Positions 1 to 13,879 of a stretch of DNA of 15,119 nt are shown here, piece after piece. Positions within the stretch are counted from its first letter, which is position 1, and each line of letters opens with the position of its first letter. Below the pieces are notes generated by a model. That model saw nothing but the letters and a program-made list of their open reading frames with translations. It searched no databases and was not told where the DNA came from. Source of the DNA: Spirogloea muscicola (lineage: Eukaryota > Streptophyta > Zygnematophyceae > Spirogloeales > Spirogloeaceae); assembly GCA_009602725.1 (NCBI GenBank), contig WELB01000003.1, positions 1,665,843 through 1,680,961 on the forward strand, given 5' to 3'. Position numbers and translations under genes: made by a program.

Positions 1-1278
1 GCGGCGGTGGAGGGGTACCTGGCGGAGCCGGAGCGCGTCGTGCGCGTCGCCTTCCCGGACCGCGCCCGCCTGCAGCCGCTGGGCGGCGGGCGCTGGCGCG
101 CGCGCCTCCGCCCCGTCCAGTTCTTCACCCTTGCCGCCACGCCCGTCTGCGACCTCCGGTGCTCCCCCCCACCCTCCGCCGCTCTCAGAATGGCGCTTGT
201 GTCGGGTGATGGAGGGCCCCGAGTGGCCAAGTACAGAGGCAAGCGCCTTAGACAGGTGTGAAGCAACTGCTGCTTAGTGACCCGCTCAGTGCCCACGAGT
301 CAGCACGTAGAGGTCGCTGACTGATGCCCGAATACCGCACGGCAAAAGGAGCTCGATCAATCTCCGCTAGACATTAGGTGAACAATTGAGTTGAGTAACG
401 GAATTGAGGAGTACAGGTCTGCCTTCGCAGCTCTGCCGCGCTGCCCTGCTCGATCTCAGTCACGCAGGAGCAGCACGCTGCTGGGGTTTTGCCATGGGCC
501 ACGACACGAGTCCTTAGCCGTCGGCAGTCAGCTGATCGCCGCCATCCTCCCAAGTCAGTCGCCTCTGATGCCAGCCCGTGCGCCCTCCCGCTGCGCTGGC
601 GCAGTGCGTGGTACGAGGCCTCCCAGCTCCACATCTACTCCAACAAGGTCAAGCTGGACCTCGTCGGCCTGCCGGAGCAGTACCGGAACGTGGACCTCAA
701 CCTCTCGCTGGAGGCAAGTGGGGCCTCCTGCTGGTTCTGCAGGTTGCAAGAGCCGTCTTGCGAGTGCAGAATCTGGCGCCCATATGCACTGCAGGAGCTG
801 ATCTGAGCCTCGGCCCCTGAGGGAGCCGCCGGCGTCGTCACTGCTGTGCCAGGGCGAGCTCGGCCGAATGTCATCGCGTATGTCCGGCCAGGTGTCCATC
901 GACGGCTGGGTGGACCTGGCGCTCTCCCTCGACCTTCCACTTCCTTTCTCCCTCATGCCGGCACCTGTTGTCTCCATGGTCGGCGACCGCATCCTCGACA
1001 GCATCCTCTCCCGCATGCAGGTTGTTACTGGGGCTCTATTGTGCTCGCCCCTGTTTGTGGCTTGTGGGCCAACGGCCATTAATCTGCCCCTCAGTGGCGG
1101 CGAGCACCTAATGTAGCTCGCTTTTTTCCGGTGTTTGTGGATTTGGCTCCAGGTGGCACTGACGGACGGCCTCCTTGCCGATTACTATATGTGGCAGCGA
1201 CAGCAACATAGTACACCAGAGGCAAGTGCGGCTGCCGACGGTCAGCACCACCGGCCACCAGTTGGCTCGCCCAACTGA
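1..1278 (+). CDS. DUF1997-like protein, 5'-truncated by the window edge, 4 exons
   Basis: Partial gene; the upstream part and start codon are outside the window. Exons that keep frame and splice phase are 1-158, 575-713, 853-1020 and 1153-1278 (stop TGA), giving the last 196 residues. The visible start (GYLAEPERVVRVAF ... LRPVQFFTLAATPVCDL) and the later stretch GWVDLALSLDLPLPFSLMP resemble the DUF1997 family of cyanobacteria and plastid-bearing eukaryotes, whose function is not established; the assignment is from memory of the family pattern. The order is YLxxP, a short beta-rich stretch ending at RPVQFF, then a hydrophobic GWVDLAL/PPFSLMP block, then a helical tail (DGLLADYYMWQRQ) and a low-complexity end. 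The second intron uses a GC donor (AG|GCAAGT at 714), required to keep frame. Intron 1 (159-574) holds one copy of a dispersed repeat. The gene converges on the ZZ-finger gene. The exon 1/exon 2 junction is the least certain one. Confidence 0.72.
301..345 (+). repeat. 45-bp dispersed repeat, copy 1, in intron 1 of the DUF1997-like gene
   Basis: Bases 301-345 match the reverse complement of 6272-6316 at 43 of 45 positions by eye. Similarity continues upstream (about 268-290, starting CTGCTGCTTAG, against 6317-6336), interrupted by an extra 14 or so bases in this copy. It is non-coding here, since it lies within an intron. Family and mobility are unknown. Confidence 0.8.
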
Positions 1279-1603
1279 TGGCAACTGATAGCAAGGCGAC
1301 AATGCATGGTCAAGACTGACCAGCAGACATGCTCCTCTGCGCCCCCATTCGCGGCGTCTTCGATAGGTCAGCATGTGCATTCTCCAAAGTTTAACCATGT
1401 ATTCTAGGGAGACACTTGCACCAGGCAAATGTATTCTTTGACTTTCAGATGTATTCATAGATCGCCCTTTTTCAATTCAGGATCGAGTCTGATTTGCAAT
1501 GAGCAGACAATCTGTATTAATGGCAGACTTCCTCGGCTAGGGATCTATCTGGCGCCAGACAGCTCTGCTGGCCCTACTAAGTCCAATCAGGGTCCCCAGA
1601 CTG
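1279..1603. other. Intergenic gap between convergent genes
   Basis: This stretch separates the stop codon of the DUF1997-like gene (+) from that of the ZZ-finger gene (-), so both 3' UTRs should lie here. I see no coding pattern, and no TGTAA motif in either orientation. It is more AT-rich than the flanking exons. Confidence 0.6.
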
Positions 1604-4454
1604 TCACACTCCAAATAGGGGCGGGCCAACCTTCACAGTATTACTGTGAAAGATCTTGAGAAGGTTGTGGCGGAATCCACCGTGGCCCATGCTTGCTTCG
1701 CACGCCTCGCACAGGTCGAAGTCGTGGCACGTAGTGCAGCGGTAACGGATGCCAACGATTGGCGTAGCGCCGCATCCGTCGCAGCGCACACCAGCGTGCA
1801 CAAGGCTTGCACGAGAGTGTGCAAGTGGGTTTCGGCCATATGGGTAGTGTTCGGAGCGCATGCGTGCCAGCACATGGTCAGCGGGGTGGCCGTGTCCCGC
1901 AGGTCCGGGCGCCTCACACCCCTCACAGAGGCTGCACTCAGGACAGACGGTGCAACAGAACCAAGGTCGGCCTCCGCCACTCAGCAGCTGCCTGCAGCGG
2001 CTGCAGAGCCCGCCAGCGGCAGAAGCCGGCGAAAGCTGCCGGGCTTCAGTTGGCCTGCCCGAGGCGTGCGCAGTGACAAGGGAGCCGAAGAAGTGGCCGC
2101 GGCGGCGGGCGTCAGCCATCTGCTCTCTGATGCCGGATATTGTTGCCTCGTCCACGTGGCCAGTCGTTGTACTCTTGTACCATTGGACTGTGACGCGCAC
2201 TGGGAAACGTGTGTCGCGCTGGATCACAGTGGCATGGCCTCTTGTGGCCACCGACGGGAAGGGCCCTACAGGCGGCCCCACACGCACAATTGCCGGCTCA
2301 ACGTCGACAGGCAGCTGCACCTTTGCCTGCTTCAGTTGCGACGCTCTGGATGGCGATCCGCTTAGAAAGGGTGCGGGCACAGCCAGTGCCGGCATGAGCG
2401 ACGCGCTCATGGCGAAGGCCATGTCAGGCGCATATGGCGGTGGTGGCGGACATGGTGATGGCGTTGCAAGATTGGTGCCAAACACCGGCGGCGAGGGTGG
2501 TGCCCCTGGCGGATGCATCGGCTTCCCAGAGCCAAAGAGGGTTGTGAGCTTCGCGCTGGCTGGCGCGCCGTCCAGGCTCTGACTGAGCGTCGAGCTTCCA
2601 AAGCCAGTTCCAAAGCCAGGGGCGAAGTTAGTCTTCTGCTCGAAGAACTTCTGCGGCACCACTAGCGGTACCTGCAGTATGTGCAACACATGTCGAGAGC
2701 CAAGCTGCTGCAGTAAGCGAGGAGGCTGGATGAGCAGAGCAAGTACTTCATGGTGGATGCTGAGAGTGATGGCAGCAGCGTAATGCAACACCCTCCTGCT
2801 TGTTTGGGCTCTGGCTCAGGTGGGGTGAGCCTCTTCAGGAGCTCAGCGAGAGCTATGCTCGCAAGCAAAGGCAATGACACTTTTGGCGGCAAACTTGTGG
2901 TTTGCTGCTACAGGCAGGCCTGCCAAGAAGGTGGATGACGAAGCAGGCACAGGTTGCTGAAGAGGCAGGAAGGGAACGACGGGACGTGAGTCTGAGGTGG
3001 AGGGTGAAGGGAGGGACGATGAGGCACCTGGATGACAACGATGACGTTCTGGCGCTTCTCTTCTGCGGTCATGGCGCCCTCGAGCGGCACGCCACGTTGC
3101 CGGCGGTCCTCAGTGAGGCGCAGACCCACAAAGGGGCAGGCCTCACCGCCCTTGTTAAACCACAGCTTCTGTCCTCGCCGCCCTGCACCCCACGCCCGTG
3201 TACTGACAGGTCAATCCTGGTCGTCAGCGCTCGGGGCCTGTGGACATGAAGTTGCTGCCAGAACGAGAGCTCACCTGAGTTGTCAATGAGTTGGGCGCTG
3301 GTGCCATGCGCAGTGGCGACGATGGCGAGTACGCAGGGATGGCCACCACCCGACTGATAATTGTACAGGGCGACGTTGAAGGGCACCTCCTCGCCCTCGG
3401 GCAGAGGCAGGAACGCGGCCTGCCCGGAGACTAGCGCGTGCAAATCACGACCGGGCGCGTCGAGGCTTGCCGGCAACGCCACGTTCTGGCTGCCAAATAG
3501 TGATGATGACGGTGGACTTGTCTTTGTGCCATCCGCATACTTATCTGCACGAGAGGGGGGCAAGAGGCTGCGGTCAGGGTGGCAACTTCGAGGGAGGACG
3601 CTGTAGCTCAGCAGGGGGGTTGCACTCGTGCATCCTTAGACGCAGGAGTGTCAAGTGCCGCATCTAGCTGCTTTAATGGGATAATGGGTCAGTACGTTTG
3701 GGGAAGGCTTGGAGATTGCAGAAGAAAGAGGAGCAAAGAGGAGGAGGAGGGAAGGTCCGAGTACCAAAGTTCTGAAGATACTCCTTCAGGGAGATGGAGC
3801 GGAGTGGGGCGCCAGGCGCCTCATTCCCGACGACGAGCGGGATAGCGTCCATGGGCACGTCCCACGTTTGGTCCGTATAGTTCGGGTGGCGAACGAGCGG
3901 CATCGCCTGGTCGTCCACCATGAGCGTCATGTCGCTGCGAGCACAAGCACGGGCTTTCGGAGCTCAGAGTATGATACGTCGGCTTTGCCTAAGTCACGTC
4001 TGACACTTAGAAAATTTTCGTGTTGGCTTCCTAGCAGTCGACTGCACGCTTCCTTTGGCTGCACAAAGAGCGGGCAGGACACTGGCGGGAGGAGGACGTT
4101 GCCATGTGCCGCACGTCCGACCGCGCAAGGTTATTTCGCTGACAGCCCACGACTTTAATCTGTAACGCCAAGGCGTCCGAGAGGAAGGAGGGGGCAGAGG
4201 AAGGCGCCTTGCCTGATGCAGGGGCCCCAGACGGAGTTCTTGGAGCGAGCACAGTCCTCCCAGGACACGGAGGTGATGTCCAGCCCGGCGGCCTGCGCCA
4301 GCGCGCGCGAGGCGCCGTCGTGGGGCAGCGCCGCGACGCGCCGCAGGAGCTCCGCGCGCCCGACAGCGCGGCGGCGGGCGGCGCGAAGCAGCGGCGGCGG
4401 CGGCGGGCGGAGGAGGAGATGGAGGCGGGGGCTGGCGCTGGCGCTGGCCGCCAT
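1604..4454 (-). CDS. Conserved-domain protein with two C-terminal ZZ-type zinc fingers
   Basis: Complete five-exon gene on the minus strand: 4454-4213, 3934-3765, 3544-3275, 3173-3028 and 2671-1604, giving about 631 residues. The start ATG at 4454 has a good context (GCC before, G after). Residues 1-50 are Ala/Arg/Pro-rich and could be a targeting or disordered segment. A conserved-looking region follows (about 60-276): [65 protein letters not shown] and [10 protein letters not shown]. Next is a Pro/Gly-rich linker (about 290-400), then [12 protein letters not shown] with a helix (432-461). Two ZZ fingers close the protein: one at 498-543 (Cys499/502/516/519/525/528, His538/542) and one at 571-613 (Cys573/576/588/591/597/600, His606/611). 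ZZ fingers bind two zinc ions and usually mediate protein contacts. I recall similar N-terminal blocks in other algal and protist proteins but know no named function. Intron 1 has a GC donor. Confidence 0.85.
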
Positions 4455-4611
4455 GGCGCGGCCTCTTCCCCGAGCTCGCCCCCCGGCGCCTCCCTCCTCC
4501 TTCCCCCTCTCCCCGCGGCGCGCTCTGAGCTACTAGCGCGAGCCTCGCTCTCCGCGCTCCCCCCTCCCCCCACTGAGCCGCTCTCCTGCCGTGCAGGTCA
4601 CGGTGGCGGCT

Positions 4612-4621
4612 GCCACGTGGC
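4612..4621. promoter_or_regulatory. G-box-like palindrome upstream of the ZZ-finger gene
   Basis: GCCACGTGGC is a perfect palindrome containing CACGTG, the core bound by plant bZIP and bHLH factors. It lies about 160 bases upstream of the minus-strand start at 4454. Function is inferred only; such a site can occur by chance in GC-rich DNA. Confidence 0.3.
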
Positions 4622-4778
4622 ACGGGCGGGAGGGGCTGCAGGCGCGGGAGGGTCAGCTCGTGCGGCCGTCCGGGTCAACGCATGTCTCCGCAGTTTGAGA
4701 AAAGGGCTGGCCGGCCTGCCTGGGACGCGTTTCTCGTGGGGACTGGCCGCAGACCTTAGCCGCTTTCAAGTGTATCGC

Positions 4779-4931
4779 ATGCGCTTGGCCGTCTCGCTGC
4801 AGAGGTCCATGGCCCGTGCGCTGCACCTTCGTGCCGGGAGAGCCCTCGCTGCTGCCTCTGGCTCTGTCCAGGGGACCCACTTCCAGGACCCTAGCCTCTC
4901 TGATTTGCGGCTGCTTAGCAGGGGTTACTGA
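4779..4931 (+). CDS. Possible orphan exon encoding a presequence-like peptide
   Basis: This is a 50-codon open frame starting MRLAVSLQRSMARALHLRAG. It has many Arg, Ala and Leu and no acidic residue in the first 35, as in mitochondrial presequences. It runs into a repeat (GCTGCTTAGCAGGGGTTACT, 4910-4929) and stops there. No downstream exon was found, so it may be a gene remnant or chance. Confidence 0.15.
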   Translation: MRLAVSLQRSMARALHLRAGRALAAASGSVQGTHFQDPSLSDLRLLSRGY

Positions 4932-4935
4932 GTAA
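4910..4935 (+). repeat. GCTGCT/GGGGTTACT repeat, copy 1
   Basis: The sequence around GCTGCTTAGCAGGGGTTACT followed by GAGTAA matches 6875-6900 (GCTGCTAAGAAGGGGTTACT followed by AAGCAA) in the same orientation, with a few mismatches. Confidence 0.55.
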
Positions 4936-5015
4936 TTTGTAGCTGCTTTCTTTCTTTGTGTGCTTTGGTTTCTTAGGGCTTCCTCTGGCTTCCTCTGGCC
5001 CCCTTCTCGTTCTTT

Positions 5016-5110
5016 GTTCATTCTTTTTTGGGCTGGCTTGTCCAGCCCCTATCCTCAATGGGCGAGCCCTTTCTTCTTTCCTCGAAGGCTGGCCTCAGCC
5101 ACCGCCGCCA
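5016..5110 (+). repeat. GGCTGGCCT dispersed repeat, two tandem partial copies
   Basis: GTTCATTCTTTTTTGGGCTGG at 5016-5036 matches the start of the copies at 5183, 7158 and 14461. A second partial match, GGCTGGCCTCAGCCACCGCC, begins at 5088. The middle part (CTCAATGGGCGAGCCC) resembles the reverse complement of 7045-7060. Confidence 0.6.
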
Positions 5111-5182
5111 TTGAAAAGGAATCACTTTCTTGCCAACACCCGCTCTCTCAAGCGTTCTGCGCCTTCCGGTGAGTTCCAATCT

Positions 5183-5270
5183 CGTTCAATCCCTTTTGGG
5201 CTGGCCTCTTGCAGCCATAGCCTTACACTGAAAGAGCTGCTTTCCATATCCTCTTTAAGGAGCTCTCTTC
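5183..5270 (+). repeat. GGCTGGCCT dispersed repeat, copy B
   Basis: This copy begins CGTTCAATCCCTTTTGGGCT, then has CAGCCATAGCC, GAAAGAGCTGCTTTCC and CCTCTTTAAGGAGCTC. The last block is shared with the inverted copies at 6021-6073 and 7031-7093. Confidence 0.7.
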
Positions 5271-5306
5271 TCTCTTGTGGCGGAGAACCTTGAAAGCAAG
5301 AGGGAC

Positions 5307-5333
5307 GGTGGCTATGGAAGGCCAGCCAGAAAG
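5307..5333 (-). repeat. GGCTGGCCT dispersed repeat, inverted copy C
   Basis: Read on the minus strand this is CTTTCTGGCTGGCCTTCCAT followed by AGCCACC. With the + copy at 5183 it forms imperfect inverted ends around a segment of about 150 bp, as in a small terminal-inverted-repeat element. Confidence 0.5.
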
Positions 5334-5482
5334 ACTATACAAGGTCGAGGGCGTGGCGCAACTCGACTGAACAGCTTACCGCAAATAACAAATGGCTACT
5401 ACGAGGACGACACCCAGCACAAGAAAGCACTGGGCTCCGACATAGGGCAGTGGCGCTGTGGCCATGGTCAGTTGCGTTTGGG

Positions 5483-5535
5483 CACTCTTTTGGAACTGGC
5501 CTCTCACAGGCATCGCTCACTTTCAAAAAGCTGTT
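5483..5535 (+). repeat. GGCTGGCCT dispersed repeat, copy D
   Basis: CACTCTTTTGGAACTGGCCT followed by CTCACAGGCATCGC and AAAAGCTGTT. It aligns along its length with the copy at 14461 (ACATTCTTTGGGCTGGCCTC, then CAGCCATTGCC and GAGCTGTT). Confidence 0.65.
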
Positions 5536-5750
5536 ATCTCGTTCGGCTGACCCTAGACTGGTGCCCAAAACAGCGCGGACATGGCAGTGTATGTGCACAA
5601 AGCTTCCAATACTACTGCGCCGCGAGCAGCCATTGCCATTGAGGACGCTACTTGATTTCCTGACCTTCTTCCGCCTTGCTTATGGCGAGTGCGCTGCTTC
5701 TCTAGGGCTGGGCTTCAGGTTACGGTCCTACAATAGGCCACAGGAACGCG

Positions 5751-5942
5751 TCAAGTATCTCTTCGCTTAGGTTTCTTCTTTGCACTGTCGCATTCCTCGC
5801 GCTTGCGCTTGATAATCGGCCTGAAGTCCACTGCTCGCTGCCTGTCCTGGGCTCCAGCTGCCCAACTTTTTCCCCGCTGCTTGGAAAGCCAGACGATGTA
5901 GTCGCAGGCTTCGACGCCAGCTGGCTCTCTGCAGCCGTCCTT
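5751..5942 (-). CDS. Possible orphan terminal exon with a bipartite NLS-like motif
   Basis: On the minus strand a plausible acceptor (ATCATGCAG, AG at 5944-5943) is followed by 63 open codons and a TAG stop. The peptide begins KDGCREPAGVEACDYIVWLS and has near its end KRKREECDSAKKKPKRR, two basic clusters with a spacer as in bipartite nuclear localisation signals. I do not recognise the family and found no matching upstream exon between here and 7480. It could be a last exon of a broken gene or a chance open frame. Confidence 0.3.
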   Translation of the reverse strand, partial: KDGCREPAGVEACDYIVWLSKQRGKSWAAGAQDRQRAVDFRPIIKRKREECDSAKKKPKRRDT

Positions 5943-6020
5943 CTGCATGATTCAGTATTTGCATTGCCACCGGGTTGGCATGCCACCAGCCTCAACCACA
6001 ACCCTTGGAATTCCTCGGGA

Positions 6021-6073
6021 GCTTTAAAGAGAGAAGAAGCAGCTTTTTTAAAGGAGATGAAGAAGGGCCAGCC
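6021..6073 (-). repeat. GGCTGGCC dispersed repeat, inverted partial copy E2
   Basis: Read on the minus strand this gives GGCTGGCCCTTCTTCATCTC, then TTTAAAAAAGCTGCTTCTTC and CTCTTTAAAGC. It shares the GGCTGGCC core, the AGCTGCTT block and the CTCTTTAA block with copy B. Confidence 0.5.
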
Positions 6074-6140
6074 TACTAGGAGTCATAAGGCCCAGCAGTT
6101 GTTAAGCCGAATATGGAGAACATCAGGCAATCATAAGATG

Positions 6141-6185
6141 AGAAGCTCTTCCACAAGGAGGCGATGTCTGTGAAAGGCCAGCGCC
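6141..6185 (-). repeat. GGCTGGCCT dispersed repeat, inverted copy E
   Basis: Read on the minus strand this gives CGCTGGCCTTTCACAGACAT, then CGCC and GAAGAGCTTCT, matching the consensus core CTGGCCTCTCACAGCCATCG with few changes. Confidence 0.65.
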
Positions 6186-6271
6186 ATAGTAGTGGACAGG
6201 GTCAACAGGGAAGCCTCAATACAGAAGCGCAGATCATTGAGCCACATTCCTTAGACGGACGTGTTTCTCAG

Positions 6272-6316
6272 TTGCCGTCCGGTATGCGGGCATCAGTCAG
6301 CGACCTCTACGTGCTG
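6272..6316 (-). repeat. 45-bp dispersed repeat, copy 2 (inverted)
   Basis: This is the reverse complement of 301-345 with about two mismatches in 45. Similarity extends to about 6336 (reverse strand: CTGCTGCTAAGCTGACC). This copy is intergenic while copy 1 is intronic. Confidence 0.8.
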
Positions 6317-6575
6317 AGCTGGTCAGCTTAGCAGCAGGTTATATACATCTGTCAATGTGCTTGCCTTTGTACTTGGCCACTCAGGCCCTCCAGCACTCAA
6401 TAAACACTCCAATTTTCTCCCTCCCTGCCTGGCCAAGGAGGGAAAGGAGGAAATAGCCCACAGCCCTCGCCACCCTCGGCAGAGCTGCCATCTCTTTTAC
6501 ACAGCCATTGCTATTTCCCCCCCCCCATATGCGGTTTTCACAAGCTAAAAGTAGTGCCGGCTTGCATGCCGTGCG

Positions 6576-6635
6576 ATGTCCAACGGCGGCGCGGCGAGCA
6601 CGCTGACTTCAACGCCGCCTGGCTCGCTCTTGCAG
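6576..6635 (+). CDS. Possible orphan start exon
   Basis: ATG at 6576 opens 20 codons (MSNGGAASTLTSTPPGSLLQ) that end at a splice-donor-like CAG|GTGTAT. The G+C-rich third positions and the Ala/Ser/Pro/Gly composition look like an algal protein N-terminus. The frame continues only to a stop after 44 codons, and no continuing exon was found. Confidence 0.2.
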
Positions 6636-6874
6636 GTGTATTGCATGCAACACATTCCATATCCCTGCAGCTGGCTATGGTTCACGCCTGCATCTGCGAG
6701 CTGGCCGTGATCTAGCTGCCGCCTTTGGCTATGAGCAAAGGGAATGCTTTTTCCAGCTTCTCTGGGAGCGCACTCTGTTTGTTCGTTTTCCGGCTGCTAG
6801 CCTTTGACTTACGGCGGCTAACAAACGAAGTGCTCGTCCATAGAGGGTTAGGGGCTGGGAAAGGCCAGCAAGGC

Positions 6875-6912
6875 GGCTGCTAAGAAGGGGTTACTAAGCA
6901 AGTTACTAAGCA
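6875..6912 (+). repeat. GCTGCT/GGGGTTACT repeat copy 2 with a 12-bp tandem duplication
   Basis: GCTGCTAAGAAGGGGTTACT parallels 4910-4929. It is followed by an exact tandem pair of GTTACTAAGCAA starting at about 6887. Confidence 0.6.
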
Positions 6913-7030
6913 ACCATGCTTCGTGGTACTTGTATAACCGTGTTACTAGAAATTAAGCCGCCAATACACTGTCCATGCAAAAGCTAGCGCAAGTAGGGGC
7001 CACATGGAACCAAGCTCTACTGTAAGGGTG

Positions 7031-7093
7031 CTCTTAAAGAGGAGCTCGCCCATAGAGAAGAGGGGAAAGCCAAAACCCAAAAAGAATGGACAG
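7031..7093 (-). repeat. GGCTGGCCT-family repeat, inverted copy G
   Basis: Read on the minus strand this gives TGTCCATTCTTTTTGGGTTT, then CTATGGGCGAGCTCC and CTCTTTAAGAGC. It matches the 5' part of copy A and the CTCTTTAA block of copy B. It lies head-to-head with the copy at 7158. Confidence 0.6.
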
Positions 7094-7157
7094 AAATGGG
7101 GCAAACTTCCGTAAGCACCGTGGAACGGAGAAGGCAACGGCTTCGCGAGGGCAGCCT

Positions 7158-7230
7158 GTTCATTCCTTTGGGCTGGCCTCCCACAGCCATCGCCTTATAT
7201 CAAACACTAGAGAGCATATCTCTGGGAAAG
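7158..7230 (+). repeat. GGCTGGCCT dispersed repeat, copy H
   Basis: GTTCATTCCTTTGGGCTGGC followed by CTCCCACAGCCATCGCC. This is one of the two best-preserved copies. It sits about 255-325 bases upstream of the zinc transporter start, just before the GC-rich leader. Confidence 0.75.
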
Positions 7231-7340
7231 AATATACAAATGCAACCCCGCAAGCCCTGGGCCAAATCGCTCAAAAGCCCGCCCTGCCGTCTCCCGCCCG
7301 CCGCGCGGAAAGCTCCGCCGCGCCGCGCTCGCCCTCTTAG

Positions 7341-7411
7341 CTGCCGCCGCCGCTCGCCGCCGCCACCGCCGTCTACGCCGCCGCAAACCCTGCCGCCGCC
7401 GGAGCCGGCGG
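7341..7411 (+). repeat. CCG/GCC-rich trinucleotide tract in the 5' leader of the zinc transporter gene
   Basis: Interrupted runs of GCC/CCG fill this stretch about 75-145 bases before the ATG at 7484. It is probably 5' UTR or promoter; I see no long coding frame tied to the gene. Confidence 0.5.
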
Positions 7412-7483
7412 CCTCCTGCCGTCTCAGGCGTTGCTTAGTTAGGCTCCTGACGCCGTGGAGAGCTATATGCGCGACCGGCAGCG

Positions 7484-13726
<6,243 letters not shown>

Positions 13727-13873
13727 CGAGGCGCACAATCCCTGCACGTCCTACCGGATGCCTGCCATCAGGCTCACACGCAGTGGCACTTGCTGTCTAA
13801 GAGGCCGGCGAGCTGCCAGCCATAGGCACAGACTAGCTAAAGTGGAAGTTGCAGTGAGCTTCATTTCACTGGT

Positions 13874-13878
13874 TGTAA
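13874..13878 (+). terminator. TGTAA poly(A) signal of the zinc transporter gene
   Basis: TGTAA, the usual polyadenylation signal in chlorophyte green algae, lies 148 bases after the TAA stop at 13724-13726. Cleavage would be expected 10-20 bases downstream. A five-base motif can occur by chance, but its position suits a 3' UTR. Confidence 0.45.
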
Positions 13879-13879
13879 T

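Larger units (their letters stand above)
4455..7483. other. 3-kb intergenic region filled with short dispersed repeats
   Basis: This region lies between the divergent starts of the ZZ-finger gene (-) and the zinc transporter gene (+). No long open frame fits any recognised family. It carries at least eight partial copies of the GGCTGGCCT repeat in both orientations, one copy of the 45-bp repeat, a pair of GCTGCT...GGGGTTACT repeats, a C10 run at 6517-6526, and three exon-like orphans listed separately. The ends nearest each gene (about 4455-4680 and 7250-7483) are GC-rich and probably hold promoters and 5' UTRs. Confidence 0.7.

Noticed and set aside
1646-2582. Long + strand open frames of about 240 codons
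   Set aside because: These are antisense shadows of the large ZZ-finger exon; they carry no recognisable motif.
3994-4623. Long minus-strand open frames overlapping exon 1 of the ZZ-finger gene
   Set aside because: They are alternative frames of GC-rich DNA with low-complexity Arg/Pro/Ala content. The frame starting at 4454 splices cleanly into the conserved exon 2 and is preferred.
4209-4931. 240-codon + strand open frame
   Set aside because: Its first third lies antisense to exon 1 of the ZZ-finger gene, and its composition is explained by GC richness. Only the terminal part from 4779 was kept, as a low-confidence orphan.
5450-5770. + strand open frames of about 106-121 codons in the intergenic gap
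   Set aside because: They run through the repeat copy at 5483 in changing frames, and their peptides show no domain or conserved pattern.
6946-7137. 63-codon minus-strand open frame with hydrophobic content
   Set aside because: It is produced by repeat copy G; its FFLGFGFPLFSMGELL-type peptide is mirrored by the repeat at 5016, so repeat sequence rather than a gene explains it.
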